Below are positions 17,965-25,592 of a DNA stretch of 64,000 nucleotides, one piece after another. The notes below the pieces were generated by a model. That model was not told where the DNA came from. It ran no database searches and saw nothing but the letters and a program-made list of their open reading frames with translations. The translations under genes and the position numbers were made by a program. The DNA comes from an uncultured archaeon (GTDB lineage: Archaea; Thermoproteota; EX4484-205; JAAOZP01): the NCBI GenBank assembly GCA_938045545.1, contig CALIBN010000006.1, positions 62,001 to 126,000 on the forward strand, read 5' to 3'. The number at the start of each line of letters is the position of its first letter. The first letter of the stretch is position 1.

Positions 17965-19109
17965 CCGTAGAGAAGAACCCTTCTGACCCTAGCTTTAAAC
18001 CTTTTCTGCTCGTCTCTCAGTCTCAAAACAATCTCTTCGACGCTAACGCCGTTTAAGATGTTTCTCCTGACCTTGCTGTCGCCGAGCAGCCTATCCATCT
18101 TCCCGTGTTCAACTTCTAACTCCCTCGGGTGAACCTCTAGCACAGTTTGAAGGATGTTGACCCCAACCTGGAAAGGCTTAATCTTCCTCTGGTCTTCCAC
18201 CACAAGGTGGATCCCTCTGCAAACCTTTCCCTCGTGTTTGGAAGAGGAAGGGATGAACCTGGTCTCCATGAGGAGGCAATCTTTACCCAGCTTACGTCTC
18301 AACACGGGGGCGACCTCCGCTGATTTAAACCATGGAGCACCGAAGACTTCAAAAGGCTTGTATGTTCCCCTGCCTTCAGAAAGGTTTGTAGCCTCCAGAA
18401 GAACCATCCCGGAATAGAGTAGCGCGGCAACCGGCGTCGGTATTGCGGGCGAAGGATAAACCCAGGGCAGGCCCGTGTCGCAGAAGTACATCATCCTGCT
18501 CCATCCTGAAAGCCTCACCACCAAGGGGGGTTTCAAGCCCTTTTCGAAAGCATAGAGGAGAGCCAGCTCGCCGGGAGTCATGCCGTATCTAAGGGGAACG
18601 TAATACGGTCCAACGAAGGATTCAAGCCCCTTTTTTAAAACAGGGCCCTCCACGGTGAGACCACCCAGTGGGTTAGGCCTGTCGAGAATCATGAAGCCGA
18701 CGCTGTTCTTCGACGCCTCCTCTAAACAGTTTAGCATCGTGGATATGTAAGTGTATGTTCTGCATCCAACGTCTTGAATATCGTAGATCAGCAGGTCTAG
18801 CTCCTTAAGCGTCTCGACACTGGGCTTTCTCCGCGTGCCGTATAGGCTTTGAACACTAACCCCGTTTAAAGAAAGTTTTTCAGACTCCACTGGCTCACCG
18901 GCACCGTAGGCTCCCCAAAGCCCGTGTTCAGGAGTAAAGATGGTTTTAACACGTATCCCTTTTTCTAAGAGCCGTATGTAAGACGGGTCTAATCTTCTCG
19001 TCACCGAAGTATGGTTTACGATAAGCCCTATGTTTAGACGGGAAAGCCTTTCAAGCAGTTTTCTCCTCTCGAGAAGGACGTCCAGCCCCGGCTTAACCCT
19101 GCTTGCCAA
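17961..19109 (-). CDS. namZ: NamZ-type exo-beta-N-acetylmuramidase (DUF1343, GH171)
   Basis: 382 residues with the family hallmarks in order: GLIVNHTS near residue 28, FTPEHGLWG with Glu61-His62, VQSLYG, YDIQDVGCRTYTYISTM near 109-125, LDRPNPLGG near 142-150, then PLRYGMTPGELA. NamZ enzymes remove MurNAc from the non-reducing end of peptidoglycan fragments. No signal peptide is seen, unlike secreted bacterial versions, so it probably acts on imported disaccharides in the cytoplasm. It sits one base after the PIG-L gene and overlaps the kinase by 4 bases. I am confident of the family; activity in an archaeon is inferred. Confidence 0.88.
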   Translation of the reverse strand: MASRVKPGLDVLLERRKLLERLSRLNIGLIVNHTSVTRRLDPSYIRLLEKGIRVKTIFTPEHGLWGAYGAGEPVESEKLSLNGVSVQSLYGTRRKPSVETLKELDLLIYDIQDVGCRTYTYISTMLNCLEEASKNSVGFMILDRPNPLGGLTVEGPVLKKGLESFVGPYYVPLRYGMTPGELALLYAFEKGLKPPLVVRLSGWSRMMYFCDTGLPWVYPSPAIPTPVAALLYSGMVLLEATNLSEGRGTYKPFEVFGAPWFKSAEVAPVLRRKLGKDCLLMETRFIPSSSKHEGKVCRGIHLVVEDQRKIKPFQVGVNILQTVLEVHPRELEVEHGKMDRLLGDSKVRRNILNGVSVEEIVLRLRDEQKRFKARVRRVLLYG

Positions 19110-19110
19110 A

Positions 19111-19824
19111 CTACTCGCCCAGGAGGCTTTTCCTCCTTATCCTCTTAACACCCCAGTCTCCGAAGGTCATGAACGCTTCAGCGTATTGGAAACCGACTTC
19201 AAGCCCTCTGATCCTTTTTAAGCAGGAATAGTAATCAACGTAGTTGAACCCGCTGTACTTTCCAGATGTAAAATCGTAAGTCTTAATCACATCCAAATAT
19301 TTTTCGAAAACACTGCCGACGTCAACGTACACCTCCGGCTGGAAGCCCTGCGGGTCCTCCCAGTTCTCAGGATAGTAAAGCTCAACCGACCTACTGTGCC
19401 TCCCCTCCGCCCTCTGCTCTCCCGTGAAGCTTTCGAAAGCCTGTATGGCTAGAAGGTGGCACGCAAGATGATCAGGATGATAGCTTCCCTTCCAGTGAAT
19501 CAGAACCGCGTCAGGCATGAACTCTGAAAGAGCCTTATACATTTTCTGCTTAACCTCCTCCGCATCGTAGGGAACGCCCTCCACGCAACCCAGGAAACCC
19601 ACTTCAGCATCCAGCTTCCTAGACGCTTCTAAAGCCTGCTTAACCCTTGTTTCAGCATACTCCTCAGCAGATAACCCTGGCGGACGAGCCCATTTTCCAG
19701 AAGGCTTAAACATGTGGAGTATTAGACATCTTCCCCCCTCCTCAGCGTTTCTCAGAATCGACCCGCCCGCTGTGATTTCAACATCCCCAGTGTGGGCGCT
19801 AAACGCTAGTATTTTAATGCCCAA
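19111..19824 (-). CDS. PIG-L/LmbE-family deacetylase with altered active site
   Basis: 237 residues. The N-terminal motif is AHTGDVE (residues 10-16) instead of the usual AHPDDE. His11 and Asp14, two zinc ligands, are kept, but the Asp that acts as general base in MshB is Gly13. The second motif, SYHPDHLA (His116, His119), is normal. The family removes acetyl from GlcNAc groups in glycolipids, mycothiol or bacillithiol precursors and chitobiose. In this operon a free or phosphorylated amino sugar is the natural guess. AHxGD variants exist in the family, so loss of activity should not be assumed. Confidence 0.82.
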   Translation of the reverse strand: MGIKILAFSAHTGDVEITAGGSILRNAEEGGRCLILHMFKPSGKWARPPGLSAEEYAETRVKQALEASRKLDAEVGFLGCVEGVPYDAEEVKQKMYKALSEFMPDAVLIHWKGSYHPDHLACHLLAIQAFESFTGEQRAEGRHSRSVELYYPENWEDPQGFQPEVYVDVGSVFEKYLDVIKTYDFTSGKYSGFNYVDYYSCLKRIRGLEVGFQYAEAFMTFGDWGVKRIRRKSLLGE

Positions 19825-19830
19825 CGTTGG

Positions 19831-20751
19831 TCACCCTCTTTCAATACTCTTGGTGAAAACCGCGAACCTACGGGCTTCAGACATGCCGTTCCTCACGTAG
19901 AAACTGTAGTTTCTACCCCCGCCCCAGGCCAACCAAGCATTCTTACCGCCGAGAGACTGGATCAGCCTTAGACACCTGTGGAACAGGACCGTCCCAACCC
20001 CCTTGTTCCTATGCTCCTCAGCAACCCCGAAAGGGCCGAAATGCTCTATCAGCCCGTCGGTAGCTATTTGACAATAGCCAACTATCTCCCCGCCGTGGAA
20101 AGCAAGAGTAAACCAGTCGAGACACCTAGGATATTTCTCCATCGTCCTCCTAGCGTCCTCGTACCACCATGGGAACCTGGCTTTAAGGAAGAGAAGAAGC
20201 TCCAACACGTGTTCATCGTCAAGCTGCCGGAATAAGTAGCCTTCTCCAGAAAGCCTTCTCTCAAGTTCTAAAACCTCTCTTGGTGTCGCGTATCCCATAA
20301 GCGACATGCTCATTGAAACCGATTCCCTGCTTGACTCACTGTAGCCGTTCTTGGTGAAGAAGCCTATCGCCCCCGGGTAAGCCTTAACGTCAACCCCTGG
20401 AACAAGGTATCTCGGCCCGCCTGAGAAGACTACTCTCTTAACCCCTTTCCCTCTGAGTTTTTCCTCAACCGTTGCAAGCATTCTCGACCCGACGCCCATG
20501 CCTCTAAACCCGTTTTTCACAGCAAGTATGTTTATGTATCCTGTTTCACCCCTTGTTACGGAGTAGATGAAGCCGACCACCCTGCCCTCGGACTCTGACA
20601 CGATGCAGAGATCAGGATCATAATTCTCCTGCAGGAGAACCCTGTACCTGAAGGACTCCTCGTTAAGCCTGTCGAGAGGCATCGCGTCATTGATGATTTC
20701 TAGAACAGGCCTGAGATCCCGGCCTTTAAAACTTCTTTCCTCCAGGTTCAA
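19831..20751 (-). CDS. Tandem GNAT acetyltransferase, first gene of the NamZ operon
   Basis: 306 residues with two GNAT domains. Domain 1 (about 1-150) has the acetyl-CoA loop NGFRGMGVGSRML. Domain 2 (about 160-306) has EEHRNKGVGTVLF. Both loops keep the R/Q-x-x-G-x-G/A pattern. It resembles the double-GNAT layout of MshD and of proteins found next to glycosidases. It starts at a TTG 26 bases from a TATA box, is 6 bases from the PIG-L gene, and shares its architecture with the gene at 60269. Paired with a deacetylase, it could re-acetylate an amino sugar. Substrate unknown. Confidence 0.78.
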   Translation of the reverse strand: MNLEERSFKGRDLRPVLEIINDAMPLDRLNEESFRYRVLLQENYDPDLCIVSESEGRVVGFIYSVTRGETGYINILAVKNGFRGMGVGSRMLATVEEKLRGKGVKRVVFSGGPRYLVPGVDVKAYPGAIGFFTKNGYSESSRESVSMSMSLMGYATPREVLELERRLSGEGYLFRQLDDEHVLELLLFLKARFPWWYEDARRTMEKYPRCLDWFTLAFHGGEIVGYCQIATDGLIEHFGPFGVAEEHRNKGVGTVLFHRCLRLIQSLGGKNAWLAWGGGRNYSFYVRNGMSEARRFAVFTKSIERG

Positions 20752-20773
20752 CGAAAATCTGTTTGAACTGCTA

Positions 20774-20781
20774 CATATAAG
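20774..20781 (-). promoter_or_regulatory. TATA box of the GNAT/PIG-L/NamZ/kinase operon
   Basis: TTATATGT on the minus strand, centred 26 bases upstream of the TTG at 20751, predicting leaderless transcription of the operon. MurQ starts divergently at 20836 and would share this 84-base region. Confidence 0.5.
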
Positions 20782-20835
20782 TGTTTTTCAAACCCAAGGT
20801 TTATCACCCACCGGGTTAACGTATAACGGCTTAAC

Positions 20836-21831
20836 ATGGTTTCAAGACTGGAGAGGATAGACGCGGAGTTTGAAAAACTGTTGACGGAGCATAGAAACCC
20901 TAGGACGGTTAGGATAGACAGGGTTGAGGTGGTTGAGGCCTTGAAGATGATAAACAGGGAGGACAAGAAGGTGGCTAGGGCTGTTGAACTAGAGATACCG
21001 AGGATCGCCAGGGCTGTTGAAAGCGTCGTCAAAGCCTTTAAGAAAGGCGGTAGGCTGATTTACGTTGGCGCCGGCACGAGCGGCAGGATAGGAGTCATAG
21101 ACGCGGCCGAGTGTCCACCTACCTTCGGCACAAGCCCAAGCATGGTTCAGGCTCTGATAGCGGGTGGAAGAAGAGCCATGTTCAGGGCTGTTGAAGGGGC
21201 TGAGGACAACATGAAGGCCGGGGTTAACGATATCAAGCGTCTTAAGGTTTCCGAGAGGGATGTCGTCATAGGGCTGAGCGCCTCGGGCAGGGCACCCTAC
21301 GTGGCAGGGGCTCTTAAGGAGGCTAGGCGAAGAGGTGCTGAAACCATTGCCGTCGCAACAGTGCCTAACCCTAAGATCGGGGTCTACGCCAACATACTGA
21401 TAACGCCAATAGTTGGTCCAGAAGCGATAGCGGGGTCTACTAGGATGAAGGCGGGTACTGCTGAGAAGATGGTGCTAAACATGATTTCAACAGTCTCGAT
21501 GGTCAGGATTGGAAAGGTGTATACGAACCTGATGATAGACATTAAGCCTTTAAGCGTGAAGCTTAGGTCACGGGCTAGGAGGCTGCTACGCTTTTTCGCA
21601 GGAGTCTCAAGCGAAGAGGCAGAGGAAATATACAGGGAGAGCAGGTATGATTTGAAGGTTGCTCTAGTCATGGCTTTAGCGAGGGTTGAGGCAGGCCAGG
21701 CAAGAAAAGCTTTGAGGAAAAGCCAGGGCCTAGTCTGGAGGGCTATAAGGCTGATTCAGGAAGAAAGCACGAGACCCAGGTTTAAAACTCGAAAACAACA
21801 ACGTCGTAAACCATCAGGCTGTCCAGAGTGA
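20836..21831 (+). CDS. murQ: N-acetylmuramic acid 6-phosphate etherase MurQ
   Basis: 331 residues. The SIS-domain signature is LIYVGAGTSGRIGVIDAAECPPTFG near residues 74-98. Glu92 and Glu123 (GAEDN) have the same 31-residue spacing as the two catalytic glutamates of E. coli MurQ (Glu83, Glu114). ARVEAGQARKAL is a further family block. MurQ splits MurNAc-6-P into GlcNAc-6-P and D-lactate in the cytoplasm, a bacterial cell-wall recycling step. It is divergent from the NamZ operon. Its last 50 bases overlap the 3' end of the convergent glycosidase-like gene. Confidence 0.93.
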   Translation: MVSRLERIDAEFEKLLTEHRNPRTVRIDRVEVVEALKMINREDKKVARAVELEIPRIARAVESVVKAFKKGGRLIYVGAGTSGRIGVIDAAECPPTFGTSPSMVQALIAGGRRAMFRAVEGAEDNMKAGVNDIKRLKVSERDVVIGLSASGRAPYVAGALKEARRRGAETIAVATVPNPKIGVYANILITPIVGPEAIAGSTRMKAGTAEKMVLNMISTVSMVRIGKVYTNLMIDIKPLSVKLRSRARRLLRFFAGVSSEEAEEIYRESRYDLKVALVMALARVEAGQARKALRKSQGLVWRAIRLIQEESTRPRFKTRKQQRRKPSGCPE

Positions 21832-23968
21832 ATTCAAAACAGTCGGGGAGCTCCCGGACGGGGAGCATGCCTCTATCGCTAAGCTTAAACACCCTCCTGG
21901 GCCGGCTACCCCTGATTCTGACTTTAATATTGTGCACACTGGTTATGCTTGAAATAGGCCTCTGCATGTCTCCAGTAGTATTAACAAGGTGGACAAGAAT
22001 TCTGCCCGTGCTTCTCTGCTCCCTGACTTCGAACAGCACCGTCTCGGGAGCGTCAACCTCCACGACAGGAGGCTTACGCATCGCAAACCTAATGCAGCCG
22101 GCATAAACCTGCGAGATATCCGGCATCCTGTACCTGGAGTAGAAGTCTTCAATAAGCGAGGAGAAGTAGATCGTCCTGCTCTCGCCGTGGCTACTGCAGA
22201 TGATTGCAGCATAGTTCGAAACCCCTCTGGGAGCCGCGTAGTAGGCGCCTATCGGATTCATGAAAAAGCATATCGCCTCAGCATCCCGCCTGCTGAAAGC
22301 CTTAAGGCTATACACTGGTCTAGGGATTAACGCGCCAACAGGCATTGAGAAGATTTTCTTTTCAGGCTCTGCAAGCTTCATGTATTCCTCCCCGACCCTG
22401 GGAAGCATCATGCCGTCGCATCTTTCTACGCCTAGAATACTCCAGAGCGGGTTTTCAAGCCTATGGTCCCCATACTCGTCATAACAACCGGTTTCAAAGG
22501 AGCAGACCAAGCTTCCACCCTTTCCAATGAAGCTTCTAACGCTGCGGATCTGTTCATCGCTCAAGCAGGCAGAGTTTGGAAGAATAAGCAGAGAGTATTT
22601 TTCAAGCTCGCCTTTGGCAAGAGCGTCATCCAGAATCACGTCGTACGGAATATGGCTTCGGCTTAAAATGGTTGCAGCGCCCAGTATAGAGTTAGTGTAG
22701 ATCTCGTCGCATATTTCCTTTCTCGCCTTAAGGTCTGTTTTCCTCCTGCCAGTACTCCCCTCTATCCTAAGGTCCCTCTCAACACCAGTCCCCGGATCCA
22801 AGTATAGTTCCCTGAGCTCAGACAAGTAGAACGTGGATGTTTGCGTTGAGACCAGCAGGGCTACTTCAGCCTTCGAGACAGTGTCAGCATAGTATTCTTC
22901 GTTTCTCGACAGGAAGCCGAGAATGTTTCTCATAGGGGTTAAGGCATCCTCCAGCCTAGTGTCTAAAGCGTAGTCGAATACTGCGAACCAAGGGTTTGCA
23001 CCGCAGGAAACGGTTTGCGCAACCGAGACCTCAGCCTCGAAACGTGGCAGGGGAACGTAGTGCCAGCTGCCCAGCGCGTGATGGCTGAAGACAACCGCCG
23101 GCTTACCTTTGGCGGCGAGGTGCTTAGCCTCAAGCGTCCAGAAGATTAGAGGCACGTTTTGAGAACCAGGATGGAAGAACGCCTCTGCGCCGTTAAAATC
23201 CTCGTATTCGCTTAGCTTTTCAATGTTGCGGGCAACCCTCCAGCTGCCGGGCCACCAGGCCCCACCGTTAAGAAATATTACACCCTCCTCGTTAACCCTC
23301 TTAACAGCTTGACGAGCATCCCTGAGAAACTCAACCATAGACTCTTCTCTGAACTCTATGAATCTCTTCCAGAGAGGGTTCGACCAGTCTTCCCAGCTGG
23401 GAGGCTCGCTGCCATGCTTTTCCGAAAACTTTTCCCGGCATGACTTGCAGTAGCAGCACCCTGGGAAAACAACCGGCCCATCCAGGAAAACACCGTCAAT
23501 CCCTGTTTTCATAGCCTCCTCTATGAGTTCGAAAGCCCAGTTTCTCCACCCTGTGTTCACGCAGAAAGTCGTCCCGGATCCATATAGGGGATGCACGCTA
23601 CCATAGCTTCTACCGTCTTCTATGCGTTGCTCCCAATCAGCATGCCTACGTCCAAACTCATACGAATACCAGTGCATGTTCAAGTATGCTAAGACCCTGA
23701 TCCCATGCTTCCTGGCATGAGGCAAGTATTCCCTCACCAGGTCGAAATCACCCAGCCCAGGATACTTTTCGAACTTCGGCGTGTTGAAAGTGGTTAAGTA
23801 GCCCAGCCCCGGGGCTGTCCCCGGCGTACCTATCACCCATTCGCAGTTAATATTCCACTCCTCCTTCTTCCACCCGGCCAGCTTATCCATGTCTGATTCA
23901 GCCATCCTGCCCAGAGCATCCAAGTAGTCGAGCCTCATCATCCTAACGGGTTTCCGCCACCACTCCAA
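21782..23968 (-). CDS. Large glycosidase-like protein (TIM barrel plus beta-galactosidase-trimerisation-like domain)
   Basis: 728 residues. Residues about 1-360 look like a TIM barrel (GIRVLAYLNMHWYSYEFG, then TGIDGVFLDGPVVFPGCCYCKSCREKF). The Asp in FLDGP is a good catalytic candidate, and the CCYCKSC cluster may hold a metal. Residues about 420-600 resemble the Rossmann-like trimerisation domain of GH42 enzymes (LEKYSLLILPNSACLSDEQIRSVRSFIGKGGSLV). A beta-sandwich ends the chain. I cannot place it in a numbered family. No signal peptide. It ends convergently with murQ, so an amino-sugar glycan is a plausible substrate. Confidence 0.7.
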   Translation of the reverse strand: MEWWRKPVRMMRLDYLDALGRMAESDMDKLAGWKKEEWNINCEWVIGTPGTAPGLGYLTTFNTPKFEKYPGLGDFDLVREYLPHARKHGIRVLAYLNMHWYSYEFGRRHADWEQRIEDGRSYGSVHPLYGSGTTFCVNTGWRNWAFELIEEAMKTGIDGVFLDGPVVFPGCCYCKSCREKFSEKHGSEPPSWEDWSNPLWKRFIEFREESMVEFLRDARQAVKRVNEEGVIFLNGGAWWPGSWRVARNIEKLSEYEDFNGAEAFFHPGSQNVPLIFWTLEAKHLAAKGKPAVVFSHHALGSWHYVPLPRFEAEVSVAQTVSCGANPWFAVFDYALDTRLEDALTPMRNILGFLSRNEEYYADTVSKAEVALLVSTQTSTFYLSELRELYLDPGTGVERDLRIEGSTGRRKTDLKARKEICDEIYTNSILGAATILSRSHIPYDVILDDALAKGELEKYSLLILPNSACLSDEQIRSVRSFIGKGGSLVCSFETGCYDEYGDHRLENPLWSILGVERCDGMMLPRVGEEYMKLAEPEKKIFSMPVGALIPRPVYSLKAFSRRDAEAICFFMNPIGAYYAAPRGVSNYAAIICSSHGESRTIYFSSLIEDFYSRYRMPDISQVYAGCIRFAMRKPPVVEVDAPETVLFEVREQRSTGRILVHLVNTTGDMQRPISSITSVHNIKVRIRGSRPRRVFKLSDRGMLPVRELPDCFEFTLDSLMVYDVVVFEF

Positions 23969-23989
23969 GCCTATCGCCGTTTATGCGAC

Positions 23990-24268
23990 GAGATGTTGAA
24001 AAGCTATTTTAAAACATTTATGCCTCATGCAAACCACAGTCATGAAGCTTAGAGCACTACCATCTCGTGATGCGGCAAGTTAAACAGAGAATTGTCTGCA
24101 ATACTCCCGCATCTCTTCAGAAAGCTTCAAGCGATTCATCTACTTGCTGACGCAACAATGGAGACGGTTTCTCCAGCATTGCGATGAGCCCATTTCCGGA
24201 TTTAAAGTATTTTTACCTAGTTTAAGTTTATAGCTTGGAACTAATACAGTAGACTAGTTAGAAAGCAC
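23990..24268. other. Intergenic region, nothing recognised
   Basis: About 280 bases between two genes transcribed away from each other. Only AT-rich possible promoter elements are seen (near 24005-24020 toward the glycosidase and AGTTTATAGC near 24226 toward the glycosyltransferase). No open frame or RNA fold was recognised. Confidence 0.35.
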
Positions 24269-24280
24269 GGAGGAAAAATA

Positions 24281-25399
24281 TTGGTCGAAGATGCAACGAG
24301 GGAACAGAAGGTACACGGTGTACAAATGTCGATTATAATCCCCACTTACATGGAAGCAGAAACCCTTTCTAAGCTTGTAGAAAGAGTAGAGAAGACTTTG
24401 GTGGAAACAGATTTCGAGATCATCATTGTCGACGATAATAGTCCCGATGGGACAGCTGACATCGCTGAGGGGCTTGGCATGAAGTTTGGAAATATCAGGG
24501 TGATAAGAAGGCCTGGAAAGCTGGGGTTGGGCTCTGCAGTGATGGATGGACTAAAGTTGGCGAGATCACAGCTGATCGCTGTTATGGACGCCGATTTGCA
24601 GCATCCTCCGGAAGTCCTAAAACATATGTTGGAGGAGTTAGGAAAAGGTTGTGATGTTGTCATCGCCTCAAGGTATGTTAAGGGTGGTGGAGCCCAGGGC
24701 CTCAGCGTGTGGAGGCGATTTATATCTAAAGGAGCCACCGTCCTTGCGCACGTTTCCCTGCCGAAGACGAGCCGCGTTTCAGACCCGCTATCTGGATATT
24801 TCGCGCTCAACAAGAAAGTGATTCATGGAATTAAGCTGAACCCGATCGGTTACAAGATCCTGCTCGAAATCCTTGTGAAAGGAAAATACGGAAGGGTCTG
24901 CGAAATACCTTACAACCTTCAGCATAGGGCTGGGGGTAGAAGTAAACTCGGTTTACGCGAGATTTTGCTTTATTTGAAACACTTATACTCATTGACAAAG
25001 GAGGCAAGCGAACATAGGAGGCTTATAAACTTCGTGCTGGTTGGGTTGGCGGGAATCCTAGTTAATGAGACCATCTTATGGTTTTTGACTGAACACTTAT
25101 ATCTGCATTATGTGTTTTCCGCTTCGATCAGCGCAGAAGTATCTGTTTTATCAAACTTCGCTCTGAACGAGGTTTTCACGTTCAGGGACCTGGTAGCAGA
25201 TTCCTCTTTAAGATCGGTGTTTAGAAGAGTCTTTGAATACAACTGGACAAGAATAGTGGGGATATGCATAGAGCTGTTCACATTGCATGTTTTAACCATT
25301 TTCGCGGGACTACACTATCTTCTTGCAAACCTTGTGGGTATTGCTTTAAGCTTGGCTTGGGGTTATTCAACCAGCATCTCAATTGTATGGAAGAGTTAG
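24281..25399 (+). CDS. DPM1-like family 2 glycosyltransferase fused to a GtrA-type membrane domain
   Basis: 372 residues. Residues about 18-235 are a GT-A domain: IIIPTYMEAETL, IVDDNSPDGTADIA, then DADLQHPPEVL as the metal-binding DxD region, with SGYFALNKKV and NPIGYKILLE. Residues about 245-372 hold four hydrophobic helices of the GtrA/DPMS type (RLINFVLVGLAGILVNETILWFLTEH). It likely transfers mannose or glucose from a nucleotide sugar to dolichol phosphate. The TTG start is supported by a GGAGG seven bases upstream (24269-24273). It feeds lipid-linked sugar to enzymes like the mannosyltransferase encoded next. Confidence 0.9.
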   Translation: MVEDATREQKVHGVQMSIIIPTYMEAETLSKLVERVEKTLVETDFEIIIVDDNSPDGTADIAEGLGMKFGNIRVIRRPGKLGLGSAVMDGLKLARSQLIAVMDADLQHPPEVLKHMLEELGKGCDVVIASRYVKGGGAQGLSVWRRFISKGATVLAHVSLPKTSRVSDPLSGYFALNKKVIHGIKLNPIGYKILLEILVKGKYGRVCEIPYNLQHRAGGRSKLGLREILLYLKHLYSLTKEASEHRRLINFVLVGLAGILVNETILWFLTEHLYLHYVFSASISAEVSVLSNFALNEVFTFRDLVADSSLRSVFRRVFEYNWTRIVGICIELFTLHVLTIFAGLHYLLANLVGIALSLAWGYSTSISIVWKS

Positions 25400-25592
25400 G
25401 CCATGCCAGTTATTCTTTGAGTAAGCTAGGGTGTTTTTTGAAGATGTTGAACACGAGTCTCATATTCCGAGATACTGGGTTGAGAGCAGTATTGAGCGTT
25501 AATCCAGTTCGATTAATTCCGAGCTGGTAGCGTTGCCGTAATGCTTTTAAACTTTGGCTTCTTATCAATAATTTGCCTGATAATAAGCTAAG

